Shown here piece after piece: positions 36,236 to 44,800 of a stretch of 54,689 nt of DNA; within the stretch, counting starts at the first letter, position 1; each line of letters starts with the position of its first letter. Under the pieces are notes generated by a model, which searched no databases, had not been told where the DNA came from, and was given only the letters and a program-made list of their open reading frames with translations. Source of the stretch: an unicellular cyanobacterium SU3 (GTDB lineage Bacteria > Cyanobacteriota > Cyanobacteriia > Cyanobacteriales > Microcystaceae). The position numbers and the translations under genes are program-made. The stretch lies in assembly GCA_002172675.1 (NCBI GenBank), contig NETF01000169.1, positions 1 through 54,689 on the forward strand. Reading direction: 5' to 3'.

Positions 36236-37264
36236 ATGCCTGCTACATTAAACGATACAAAACGATCAGCGATTGCTACAAAATTAGCTGATATGCAAGC
36301 AATTCAAAATTTAATTATTGAGAATGAAGAAGCATTGCTCAGTCAGTGCAATGAAAAAAGTTTAGCGAAACGTCTTGAAGATATGCTTGAAGATGATCGC
36401 AAAAACTTAGAAATTGTCAAAACAGTCATTACTCAATACGGGATTCAATCTGAACCCAAAGAAAGTGTGCAAGAAATGGTGGAAAAAGCCAAAAATGTCA
36501 ATTCTCATTCTGATATGAGTTTGTACGAAAAACTGGTTCATCATGAACTTTTAAAACACGGTCAGATCATCTCTGGGTTAGTGGTACACAAAGCGGCTCA
36601 AGTGGTTGGTCAAGATGTTGAAGCAGCTATTGCTCCTCTTAATACCGTTAACTTTGAAAACCGCGCTCATCAAGAACGCCTCAAAGGGATGCTTGAGTAT
36701 GTGGGAACCCAAGAACTCACCGGAGAAGAACCAGATCAAGGATTATGGGGTCGTGTACAAGATGCCGTAGCTGCTACTACAGGACTCTTTGGTAGTGCCG
36801 TTTCTCAATCTTCTGACGGTGAAAACGTAGATATCATGGATTTGATTTTCATGGATCATCAGAAAGTGAAAACCTTAATTAGTGAGATTCGTTCTGCTGA
36901 GAATTCTGATGAAATTACCTCTTTATTTGGCCAACTGTATAAAGACTTATTAGTTCATGCCAAAGCAGAAGAAGAAGTGGTTTATCCTGCTGTGAAGTCT
37001 TTTTACGGAGAAGGAGATACCCAAGAACTCTACGACGAGCAAGAAAAACTCGAAAATGTGCTTAACGAGATGAAAAATATGGACAACACTGGCGAACCAT
37101 TTATGGAAAAACTTCGTCAAGTTAAGTCTATGGTAGGAGATCATACTCGCCAAGAAGAAAGCACTATGTTTGCTGCGATGCGTAATAATATGTCTGAGCA
37201 AGAGCGCAAACAAATGGCACAGCAATTTAAAGAAAGTAAACAGAAATTGCAAAGCCAAATGTAA
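36236..37264 (+). CDS. Hemerythrin/HHE-domain protein
   Basis: This 342-residue all-helical protein has two helical-bundle halves. The C-terminal half (about 200-330) is a hemerythrin-like HHE domain with the metal-ligand pattern IFMDHQKVK, LLVHAKAEEEVVYP (HxxxE) and MVGDHTRQEESTMF (HxxxE), fit for a di-iron centre binding oxygen or other small molecules. The N-terminal half (about 15-150) is a second bundle with fewer obvious ligands. The C-terminus is Gln/Lys-rich. AGGAG precedes the ATG. A lipoprotein gene follows only 23 bp later on the same strand, so the two form an operon ending at the terminator near 37824. Confidence 0.85.
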   Translation: MPATLNDTKRSAIATKLADMQAIQNLIIENEEALLSQCNEKSLAKRLEDMLEDDRKNLEIVKTVITQYGIQSEPKESVQEMVEKAKNVNSHSDMSLYEKLVHHELLKHGQIISGLVVHKAAQVVGQDVEAAIAPLNTVNFENRAHQERLKGMLEYVGTQELTGEEPDQGLWGRVQDAVAATTGLFGSAVSQSSDGENVDIMDLIFMDHQKVKTLISEIRSAENSDEITSLFGQLYKDLLVHAKAEEEVVYPAVKSFYGEGDTQELYDEQEKLENVLNEMKNMDNTGEPFMEKLRQVKSMVGDHTRQEESTMFAAMRNNMSEQERKQMAQQFKESKQKLQSQM

Positions 37265-37287
37265 ATTTTATAAGGATAAAAACAATC

Positions 37288-37788
37288 ATGACTACTCTCA
37301 AAAAGTTTTTTCAAAGAATCAAAATTAAACAGTTACTCGTTACTCTATTAGCAGGGGTTCTACTGTTAACTAGCACCGCTTGTAGTAATGGCAGAACGCA
37401 GGCGGCCACACCGTCTCCCTCTTCTGGTTCACCCAATGATATCGGTCGTCCTCAACCCGGCCAGTCAATCTATCCTACTAGCGATGTACAAAAAGGACAG
37501 GATACCACCGCTTCAGATATGAAGGCGAAGCGATTAAAAGAAGAAGCTAGAAAACGGAATCAGAAGGTTCAAACCCCTGATGGATTAGTTGATGAGTTAA
37601 CCCCCGATAAATCCGTCCCTGAGCAAGCTAAAGATTTGGGTAAGTCGGCACAAGAAGCTGCTAAAAATGCGACTGAAAATACTAAAAAAGCCGCTAAAAA
37701 TGCTGCTGAAAATACCAAACAAGGATTAAACAATATCAAAGAAAATACTGAAAATATGGTTGACCAAGCCACTGATGCCGTTAATTAA
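37288..37788 (+). CDS. Lipoprotein with LEA-like amphipathic repeats
   Basis: The 166-residue product has a signal peptide with lipobox (LLTSTACSNG, lipidated Cys at about 32), a Pro/Ser-rich middle, and a C-terminal tail of Ala/Lys/Asn-rich 11-residue repeats (AAKNATENTKK, AAKNAAENTKQ, then GLNNIKENTEN). The tail resembles late embryogenesis abundant (LEA) proteins, which are unfolded in water and form helices on drying or on membranes. AAGGAT lies before the ATG. Co-transcribed with the hemerythrin gene. An envelope-protective role is an inference. Confidence 0.7.
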   Translation: MTTLKKFFQRIKIKQLLVTLLAGVLLLTSTACSNGRTQAATPSPSSGSPNDIGRPQPGQSIYPTSDVQKGQDTTASDMKAKRLKEEARKRNQKVQTPDGLVDELTPDKSVPEQAKDLGKSAQEAAKNATENTKKAAKNAAENTKQGLNNIKENTENMVDQATDAVN

Positions 37789-37823
37789 TTCATAATTCTC
37801 GCTTCTCCCATTGCTCAAACTAG

Positions 37824-37850
37824 GATAGCCTTAAGGCTATCTTTTTTTTT
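37824..37850 (+). terminator. Rho-independent terminator of hemerythrin-lipoprotein operon
   Basis: GATAGCCTT pairs with AAGGCTATC, a perfect 9-bp palindrome, followed by nine T. Confidence 0.9.
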
Positions 37851-38057
37851 GTGGGAGTTATACTAGATCCGCAGAAAGCAGAGGAGTAGGGAGACCTTCG
37901 AGTCGCGAGAAGAGTTTTCGGTTTTTTCCCCTGACTCCTGCTCCCTTGAGAAAATAAATCATCCCAATGAAGTAAATTTTTGTCTATTTAATCCTAAAAA
38001 ACTATTTCTTTAGAAAGTTAAAAATTGTCCATCAATTCATTAAAGTATAAATATAGC

Positions 38058-38280
38058 AAGCTAGAAAGTGTGGCACCGGCTGAGCGTTTTGTCGTTGTGG
38101 CTCATAGTCGAATATCGAAGAAGAGCGACGTCAGATATTCGGACGGTGTCAGTGCCTTTCCCTTTTGTCACTCAAGTTGATCGGTTTGTGGAGTTTTTGT
38201 CGCTTCCTCCACTTAACGGCTACCGAGGGGAGATTCAACCCTCCATCAGAACGATCCGAGGTAGTCGACATCTTTTTTTT
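38058..38280 (+). ncRNA. Candidate structured small RNA (~220 nt) with terminator
   Basis: A TATAAATAT box (38046-38054) precedes a stretch much richer in G/C than its flanks and packed with exact stems. These are GGCAC (38072-38076) with GTGCC (38152-38156), enclosing TGAGC/GCTCA (38081-38085/38100-38104) and CGAATATC/GATATTCG (38109-38116/38134-38141). Then come GTGGAG/CTCCAC (38188-38193/38207-38212) and CGGCTACC/GGTAGTCG (38217-38224/38260-38267), which encloses GAGGG/CCCTC. Eight T follow (38273-38280). This forms a three-way junction, a hairpin and a terminal stem. It may be an sRNA such as a divergent 6S RNA, or a leader of the lipid kinase gene about 100 bp downstream. No consensus was recognised. 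Overlapping short ORFs look fortuitous. Confidence 0.5.
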
Positions 38281-38376
38281 CCCTTGCTTATTTAACTATT
38301 ACATTTTAAAATTTATCAATCAAAAACTATTAATTTTTAATCATTAATTAGTCAAATAACAAATTATAAAAAAACA

Positions 38377-39444
38377 ATGACTCGTTCAGCTTGTCTTATT
38401 TTTAATCCTGTAGCTGGCCAAGGTGATCCTGAGGAAGAGTTAACACAAATTCGCTCTTTATTAACACCGAAAATAAACCTTGATATTAAAAACACCACTA
38501 AAGAAATTGGAGCCGATCAATTAGCTCAGCAAGCCGTCAAAGAAGGGGCAACAACAATTATTGCTTCTGGGGGAGATGGCACCATCTCAGCAGTAGCAGG
38601 GGTTTTAATTAACACTGATACTCGTTTAGGGATTATTGCTAGGGGAACAGCCAATGCCTTTGCCTCGGCTTTGGGTATTCCCAATACCATAGAAGAACAA
38701 TGCCAGATAATTTTAGAGGGGAAGACTAAAGTCGTTGACACGGCTTTATGTAATAATAAGCCGATGATAGTCTTAGCTGCCATTGGCCTAGAAGCGAAGA
38801 CAATTAAACAAGCTGAACGAGAGATGAAAGATAATTTAGGCCAGCTTGCTTATATCCTTTCCGGTGTTCAACAACTCCAAACATTGGAAAAGTTTGATGT
38901 TGAAATTAATCACGAGGATCAAATAATTAGGTTGAAGGCGATCGCAGTCAGCATCGCTAATGCTGCGCCTCCTACGTCCTTTCTGGCTCAAGGACCTGGT
39001 CAAACCATTGCTGACGATGGCTTACTCGATATTACGGTTATTACTTCTGATAACGTAGCCGAAACTGTGGCGACTTCTTATCATTTACTTCAAAAGGCAC
39101 TCTTGAACAATGACGCTGAACATCAAGATATTACTCATTGGCGAACTAACAAACTAGCCATTACCACGAATCCTCCTCAACGGGTAGCCATTGATGGTGA
39201 TGTGGTCTGTGAAACCCCCCTCACGATTGAATGTATGCCTAAAAGTTTAACTATTTTTGCCCCAGCTCAACCCCTTGACGAATTAAGCAAGCAAGAAGCT
39301 AATCTATTACCCATTGACTCAGAAGAGAAATCAGCCACAAACTTATCAAATGTCAGAACAAGTTTTGCAATATTGGGATTAGTGAGTGGCTTATTAATCT
39401 TGGTATTTTTAGCTTATCTTCTATGGGTTAAAGAATTTTTCTAA
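38377..39444 (+). CDS. Diacylglycerol/sphingosine-type lipid kinase (YegS/DagK-like)
   Basis: This 355-residue lipid kinase has the phosphate-loop start IFNPVAGQGDPEEE and the nucleotide-binding motif ASGGDGTISAVAGVL, followed by GIIARGTANAFASALGIP. These are the family hallmarks. The C-terminal half has the usual beta-sandwich ending in CMPKSLTIFAPAQ. A transmembrane segment at the extreme C-terminus (SFAILGLVSGLLILVFLAYLLWV) is an addition not found in soluble YegS, and would anchor the kinase to the membrane where its lipid substrate lies. The exact lipid cannot be told. A candidate structured RNA lies upstream. Confidence 0.88.
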   Translation: MTRSACLIFNPVAGQGDPEEELTQIRSLLTPKINLDIKNTTKEIGADQLAQQAVKEGATTIIASGGDGTISAVAGVLINTDTRLGIIARGTANAFASALGIPNTIEEQCQIILEGKTKVVDTALCNNKPMIVLAAIGLEAKTIKQAEREMKDNLGQLAYILSGVQQLQTLEKFDVEINHEDQIIRLKAIAVSIANAAPPTSFLAQGPGQTIADDGLLDITVITSDNVAETVATSYHLLQKALLNNDAEHQDITHWRTNKLAITTNPPQRVAIDGDVVCETPLTIECMPKSLTIFAPAQPLDELSKQEANLLPIDSEEKSATNLSNVRTSFAILGLVSGLLILVFLAYLLWVKEFF

Positions 39445-39557
39445 GAAGCTAGTTTTTGACTTTTCTTCTGTTGTCTCTATAGCGAGTTTAGGATGAAACT
39501 GAGACAGTCTGCTGTTCAATGCCTACTTCAACCCAGGGAGACAACTCCTAATACCAA

Positions 39558-39659
39558 ATCCGCTTATTTTAGTAGAGTAACGTTTTTTCTCCTTTCTCCC
39601 TACTCCCTGCTCCGGCGCTCCCTGCTCCAAAGCTTGATACTATACTATCTAAAGCGGAT
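39558..39659. repeat. AATCCGCTT-ended MITE-like element (~102 bp)
   Basis: The left end ATACCAAATCCGCTTA and the right end TAAAGCGGATCTCGTAT are imperfect inverted repeats, with 8 bp (ATCCGCTT/AAGCGGAT) exact. The interior carries CTCCCTACTCCCTGCTCC-like strings. A related half (TTATACTAGATCCGC plus CTCCTGCTCCCTT) lies at about 37858-37948 and looks like a decayed copy. Confidence 0.5.
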
Positions 39660-39695
39660 CTCGTATAACTCCTTCCTCGCGCGTTCCCCTACTGA

Positions 39696-39731
39696 AATCT
39701 TGCACCAGTACATAAAAACTTAATAAGTATA
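39696..39731. repeat. TTGCACC-family dispersed repeat, copy 2
   Basis: ATCTTGCACCAGTACATA continues to AAAACTTAATAAGTATA. It matches the copy at 26883 with only a few changes over 36 bases. Confidence 0.65.
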
Positions 39732-39942
39732 GAAAAGTAATCAATGCGCGAATAAGTTAGCATCAAAATGAACTACTATTGCCTCTTGCCTCGGCGAAGC
39801 TTGTCCACAAGGGTTCATCCTTGGACTTTGCTCTGGGTTTTAGGACTTCATGGGAATTATAAATTATTAATAAACCCTGACCTATAATGTCCCCTTGGGT
39901 TGAATAATGGTAATTGGGTAAATAGCAATTAATTATTCAGCA

Positions 39943-40275
39943 ATGACCACCTACCATTACGTTTTAGCTAGTCAACGCTTTCTTTTAGAAGAAGAACCCC
40001 TGGATGAAGTGTTGAGAGAAAGAGTCAGAAACTACCAAGAACAAAACAAAGAAATTGATTTTTGGTTAGTTAAACAACCGGCGTTTATTGAAGCTCCCGA
40101 ATTTGCTGAAATTAAGGCAAAATGTCCTCAACCTTGTGCTGCCATTATTTCTAAGAATTCTGAATTTATCACCTGGTTGAAATTACGTTTAGAATACGTT
40201 GTTAAAGGAGAATTTGAAGCTCCTTCTTCTAGTATTCCTGACCCCATTGCTTCTTTAGAGCCAGTTTCATCTTAA
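39943..40275 (+). CDS. ycf54: Mg-protoporphyrin monomethyl ester cyclase subunit Ycf54
   Basis: Ycf54 is the auxiliary subunit of the aerobic cyclase that forms ring E of chlorophyll. The 110-residue protein starts MTTYHYVLASQRFLLEEEPL and continues with KEIDFWLVKQPAFIEAPE and LKLRLEYVVKGEFEAP, a pattern shared by cyanobacterial and plastid Ycf54. Length is normal. The catalytic di-iron subunit (AcsF) is not in this window. It is monocistronic. Confidence 0.92.
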   Translation: MTTYHYVLASQRFLLEEEPLDEVLRERVRNYQEQNKEIDFWLVKQPAFIEAPEFAEIKAKCPQPCAAIISKNSEFITWLKLRLEYVVKGEFEAPSSSIPDPIASLEPVSS

Positions 40276-40326
40276 CTCATATCTTGCCCCTTCAATTAAA
40301 TTAGCTAGTTTGTTAGCCTTTAGCTA

Positions 40327-40354
40327 TCAGCCGTCAGTCGTCAGCCATCAGCCT
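40327..40354. repeat. Heptameric tandem repeat (TCAGCCG-type), four units
   Basis: TCAGCCG, TCAGTCG, TCAGCCA and TCAGCCT follow one another as four 7-bp units. Short tandem heptamers of this kind are a known feature of cyanobacterial intergenic DNA. Confidence 0.7.
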
Positions 40355-40407
40355 AAAATTAACCCTTAAAAGATTTATCTTATGTGTTTATGACTTTTCT
40401 TTTAAAA

Positions 40408-40435
40408 GCTGAACGCTGAATGCTGAATGCTGAAA
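40408..40435. repeat. Heptameric tandem repeat (GCTGAAT-type), four units
   Basis: GCTGAAC, GCTGAAT, GCTGAAT and GCTGAAA form four consecutive 7-bp units between ycf54 and the RodZ-like gene. Confidence 0.7.
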
Positions 40436-40466
40436 TTATTAAGTTTATTTGTGAGCGGTGCAAGAT
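40435..40466. repeat. TTGCACC-family dispersed repeat, copy 3 (inverted)
   Basis: On the minus strand it reads ATCTTGCACC, nine divergent bases, then TAAACTTAATAAT. Both outer parts match copies 1 and 2, and only the middle differs. Confidence 0.5.
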
Positions 40467-40528
40467 GTCAGTTAACGATAAATGTCAGAAAAAAAGACCG
40501 AAAACGTTTATTTTTTCGACAGATAAAA

Positions 40529-40548
40529 GGGCGAACCACCGTTCGCCC
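40529..40548 (-). terminator. Terminator of the RodZ-like gene
   Basis: GGGCGAAC pairs with GTTCGCCC around a CACC loop (perfect 8-bp stem). On the minus strand it is followed by TTTTAT, just after the stop codon of the RodZ-like gene. Confidence 0.8.
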
Positions 40549-40554
40549 CTATTA

Positions 40555-41712
40555 TTAACTATCAGGGGTCACTTCAACGGTTTTCACCTCCCCTAACGCT
40601 CCGATAGCTTCTGCCGGTTTATCATTCACCGATAATTTAACGGCCCCTGCATTACCAGCACGAATAGTTAAGGTTTCTTGAGCATCCCAACTTTGTTGCT
40701 CGCCTTCTTTTAAAATTCCCTCATATTCAACTTTCCCATCGACACTAACCTGTAACCAGGAGTCGCCTTCGAGTTGCAATGCAGCAGTAATCGCTTTTTC
40801 TGTAGCAGGTTCGCTAGTGACATCCTCGGCAATTTCTGCGGGCGTGGGTTCAGTATTGTTTGTCACCTCAGATGGGCTGGTGGTTGCTTCTGAGGTTTCT
40901 TGGGGAGACTCTAAAATAGGAGAGGGTTCCTCAGAAGAAATAATGGTTTCGGGTTGGGTGATAGAATTAGCATTTTCAGTCGTTTGGGCGGTTTCTTCTG
41001 GTTGAGTTGGTGGAGAAGTGGTTTCGGGTTCGGTGACAGGGGGACTTGCTTGAGTAGTTGAAGAAGTGACTTCGGGTTCGGTGACAGGGGGACTCAGTTG
41101 AGTGGGTGGGGAAACTGCTTCGGGTTCGGTTGACTGAGTAACGGGTTCAGTTTCTAAGGTTTGTGCCGTTTGTTCTGTGGCCGGAGGACGGGAAAAGAGA
41201 TAAAATAATCCTGCGATGGCTCCCCCTAATACCACTAAATAAATCCAATATAATTGCAATTGTTTGAACCAAGAAGGCCCAGAGGGTTCTGTTGTCTCCT
41301 CAGAAGGATGGACTAGGGTTCGGGGTTTAGACTTAACCGCCACCGATTTATTATTATCTTCATTAACAAGGGTAGCAGGAACCTCTTGACCCACGTTAGA
41401 TTCTTGAGGAGGAGAAGAGACTAAGTTAGGGGAAATGGTCGGTTTTTCTTGCTCAGAAGCGTTAATTTGATGGGATAAGCTGTATCCGTCAATGCCTAAA
41501 GCTTCCCCGTAACGACGGATAAACCCTTGTACATAAATCAATTCGGGTAACTGTTCAATATCAGTACTTTCTAAGGCTTTGAGCATGGGTAAACGGATAA
41601 AAGTCATTGATGCTATTTGTTCAATACTTAAACCCTGTTTAACTCGTTGTTCCTTGAGATAAGTGGCAATTTTTCTAATTTGTTCAGCTTGCGTAGAACT
41701 ATATTTACTCAT
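40555..41712 (-). CDS. RodZ-like membrane protein with HTH and DUF4115 domains
   Basis: This 385-residue protein has the RodZ layout. An N-terminal helix-turn-helix (about 10-80: LKEQRVKQGLSIEQIASMT, LPELIYVQGFIRRYGEALGID) is followed by a single transmembrane helix (about 155-173, YWIYLVVLGGAIAGLFYLF). A long Pro/Thr/Glu-rich periplasmic linker with imperfect repeats (SPPVTEPE, TTSPPTQPE) comes next, then a C-terminal DUF4115 beta domain (ALQLEGDSWLQVSVDGKVEYEG). RodZ connects MreB filaments with the cell-wall elongation machinery. In a coccoid cyanobacterium its role may differ, so no symbol is assigned. A perfect-stem terminator follows. Confidence 0.85.
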   Translation of the reverse strand: MSKYSSTQAEQIRKIATYLKEQRVKQGLSIEQIASMTFIRLPMLKALESTDIEQLPELIYVQGFIRRYGEALGIDGYSLSHQINASEQEKPTISPNLVSSPPQESNVGQEVPATLVNEDNNKSVAVKSKPRTLVHPSEETTEPSGPSWFKQLQLYWIYLVVLGGAIAGLFYLFSRPPATEQTAQTLETEPVTQSTEPEAVSPPTQLSPPVTEPEVTSSTTQASPPVTEPETTSPPTQPEETAQTTENANSITQPETIISSEEPSPILESPQETSEATTSPSEVTNNTEPTPAEIAEDVTSEPATEKAITAALQLEGDSWLQVSVDGKVEYEGILKEGEQQSWDAQETLTIRAGNAGAVKLSVNDKPAEAIGALGEVKTVEVTPDS

Positions 41713-41780
41713 TGGTATTTTTATGGTTAATAGGATTTTAAAAGAAGTGACGCATAATTACAGAAAGTAGATTCCATTAT

Positions 41781-41808
41781 TATCAGTTATCAGTCATCAG
41801 TCATAAGT
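41781..41808. repeat. Heptameric tandem repeat (TATCAGT-type), four units
   Basis: TATCAGT, TATCAGT, CATCAGT and CATAAGT are four 7-bp units in the gap between the RodZ-like and smc genes. Confidence 0.65.
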
Positions 41809-41853
41809 TAGATTTATTGCTCAGGTGTTGACTGTTCACTGTTATCAGTTATT

Positions 41854-44800
41854 TTATATTTTAATGCCTAAAACCTGAGTATAAGCTCCTCTGGCTTGGG
41901 TTACACCGATAGTTCTTTGAGAGGCTTCAATCATAGGACGACGTAAACTAACGACAATAAACTGTGCTTGTTGTGCTTGTTGTTGAATCATTTTGGAGAG
42001 TCTTTCGACATTGGCCCCATCTAAAAACATATCCACTTCATCGAAGGCGTAAAAAGGAGAAGGACGATATCTTTGTAGGGCAAAAATAAAGCTTAAAGCG
42101 GTTAAGGATTTTTCTCCCCCAGACATGGAACTTAACCGTTGTACGGGCTTTCCTTTGGGGTGTGCGACGAGATTTAATCCCCCTTGAAAGGGGTCTTCTT
42201 CGTTTTCTAATTGTAAGTATCCGTCCCCTTGGGAAAGGGTAGCAAATATGTTTTGAAAGTTCTCATTCACTGCATCAAAGGATTCTTTAAATGACTTAAA
42301 TCTTAAGGTAGTAAAATTTTCTATCCTTAATAATAATTCGGTTCTTTCTCCTTGAATAGTGGTTAATTTTTCGGTAAGTTCGTTTAATCTTTCTTCTGTT
42401 TTTTGATGTTCTTCTAAGGCCAACATATTAACGGGTTCCATGGCTTCTAAGCGTTTTTGTCCGTTACGAATTTCTTGAGATAGTTGTTCGATATGTGGGG
42501 TTAAGTCTGTGGTAGTTTCATCGATTTCTGAGAGTAAAGGAACGTCTGGTAAGGGGTCAGGTAATTCATTTTGTTGGTTTTCTTGTTCTTCTTCTAAAGT
42601 GATTAAGGTTTCTTTTCTTTCTTGTTGTGTGGTTTGTAATTTCTCTAAGTTCCATATTTTTTGTTGATAATTTTTTTGTACTGTTTTTAACTGTTCTTCA
42701 GTGTAGTCCCGTTCTTTTTTGGTTTCTCCTAATTTTTGGGTTAATTCTTCTAAAAGAGTTTCTAAGTTACTAATTTTATCGTTGATGGTTTCTAGTTGCT
42801 GTTTAACATTAATTTTTTCATTATTTAACTTGATAATATTGCTTTTTTGTGCTTCTAATTTATCTTGATTTTCTTTAATTTTTTCTTCTAAAGAGGACAA
42901 TTGACGGTTAATTTCTTGCAGTTTATTTTCTCCTAGACGCAGTTCATTTTCTCTTTCTTGGAGTTGGGTTTCTTGACTTTTGATTAGGGTTTGAATTTCT
43001 TGCCATTCGCTATGGGTGTGAGATTCTTCTAACTTTCTTAGTCTCTCTTGTTTTTGTTGTAATTCTGTGGTTAATGGGGGAATTTCAGCCGCCAGAATTT
43101 TTAATTGACTGTCTAAGGTTTCTGCTTCTTGTTTATGACGAGATACCTGTAAGCTTAGCTTTTCTTGTTGTCCGTTTAATCGTTGTATTTCTTTGTCTAA
43201 CTGTTGACGTTTTAATTGTTGTTCTCTGCCGCTTTGTCTTACTTCAGTTAACTCCTGAGATAATTGTTTGATTTGCTCAGATTTTCGTTGTAATTTTTCT
43301 AAGTTACGAGAGAGTAATTCTTCTAAATCAGTTAATCTTTGTTTCAAGGATTTAATTTCCTGGGACTCTCCTTGAACTAAAGTTCCAAAACGAATAGAAG
43401 ATCGTTTTGGGCGACTTCCTCCTGTCATGGACCCACTGGTTTCTAATAAGTCTCCCTCTAAGGTGACAATGCGCTGTTTTCCTAAGTGATGTCTGGCATC
43501 ATTTAAGGTTTCAAACACAACCGTATTACCAAAAACATAGGAAAATATTTTTTCATGTTCAGGACGACACAGCACTAAATTAACAGCTAAATCAATAAAC
43601 CCTTGTGCATGACGTAAACTATTATTATTTTGTCCACGATAGGGTCTAATTTTTGTTAAGGGTAAAAAGGTGGCTCGTCCTGCTTTTGCTTGTTTTAAGA
43701 GCTTAATTCCTGCAGCCGCGATAGTATCGTCTTCGACGACAACATACCCTAATCGTGAGCCAGCAGCAATTTCTAAGGCTAATTGATAAGTGGGTTTAAC
43801 CTGTCCTAATTGTGCCACTAAACCGCAAACTCCAGGTAAATCAGAGTTTAGAATAAGTTGGGTTGCGTAGGTTCCTTGGGCTTCTTGTTGTGCTTGTTGA
43901 GAAGCTTCTGAACGATCTAATTGTCTTTGTTTTTCTCTATACTCTTTATCTAGACGGGTTTGGGTTTCTTCGAGTATACTTTTATCTTGTTCTGCGGTGG
44001 ATAATTGTTGAGCAAGTTGTTGTATTTTTTCTTCATAGGGAAGGGACAACTGCTTAAATTCTTCTTGCTGAGTGTTTAATTCTGTGTCAATCGTTTCTAG
44101 TTGCTGTGTTTCATCGGTAATGTTATTTTGTAACTGTTGATAACGTTCTGTTAACTGTGCTTGTTGGGTTAACTGAGGGTTTAAGGTATCTTGTAACGTA
44201 GAAATTTGACGGCTTAATTTTGCTTGTTCTTGTACCCAAGCGTCAGACGCTTCTGCTATAGATGCAGCTTGTTTTCTTACCATTTCTAGGGTGTGATAAG
44301 TGCGATCTCTTTGTTCTTTTAAGAGGGGTAAGGTTTCTTGTTGCAGACTATTATTATCTTGAGTAAGTTGAGATAAGTTTTGCTGTTGTTGGGTGATAAT
44401 TGTTTCAGTTTCCCTTATTGCTTGTTCGGTTTGTTGAATAAGATTATCTAATTCTTGTTGTTTCTGTTGTCGTTGATTTCGTTGTGCTTTTTGTGTCGCT
44501 AACTGAGAAGCAACGGTTAACTGTTCATCTTCTCCTAATGCTTTAACCTGACGGTTTAAGTCTTCGAGTTTAGTTGTATTTTCTCTTATCTTTTCGGCGA
44601 GTTCATTAATTCCTTGATTTAACTTTTGTTCTTCTTGTTCTCCTGCGCTTATTTGAGTGTTTAGACGAGATATTTTTTGCTGTAATAATTTCCAACTTAA
44701 GACTGTTTCCCATCCTTGTTTTTCTTGAATTTGCTGTTTTAATTTTTTATATTTTTCGGCTTTAACCTTATCAGCAGCTAACCGTTCTAAAGACCGTTTT

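Larger units (their letters stand above)
39445..39942. other. 498-bp repeat-rich gap
   Basis: It holds an AATCCGCTT-ended inverted-repeat element (39558-39659), a TTGCACC-family repeat (39696-39731) and pyrimidine-rich CTCCCTGCTCC strings. A 76-codon ORF across the element is not credible. The ycf54 promoter must lie at the right end. Confidence 0.6.

Noticed and set aside
38217-38267. Resemblance of the last stem region to the 3' part of type V-K tracrRNAs (GGCTAC ... ACCCTCC).
   Set aside because: Only a short shared string from memory; there is no CRISPR repeat, cas12k, tnsB/tnsC or tniQ-like gene in the window, and the region ends with its own terminator.
38068-38347. Two overlapping plus-strand ORFs of 60-75 codons.
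   Set aside because: They run through exact RNA stems, lack ribosome sites, and their translations are not protein-like; the structured-RNA reading explains the region better.
39493-39723. 76-codon ORF downstream of the lipid kinase gene.
   Set aside because: It crosses an inverted-repeat element and CTCC-rich strings, and its composition is that of repeat DNA.
40327-41808. Tandem heptamers considered as a CRISPR array.
   Set aside because: Units are 7 bp with no spacers; they are simple tandem repeats common in cyanobacteria.
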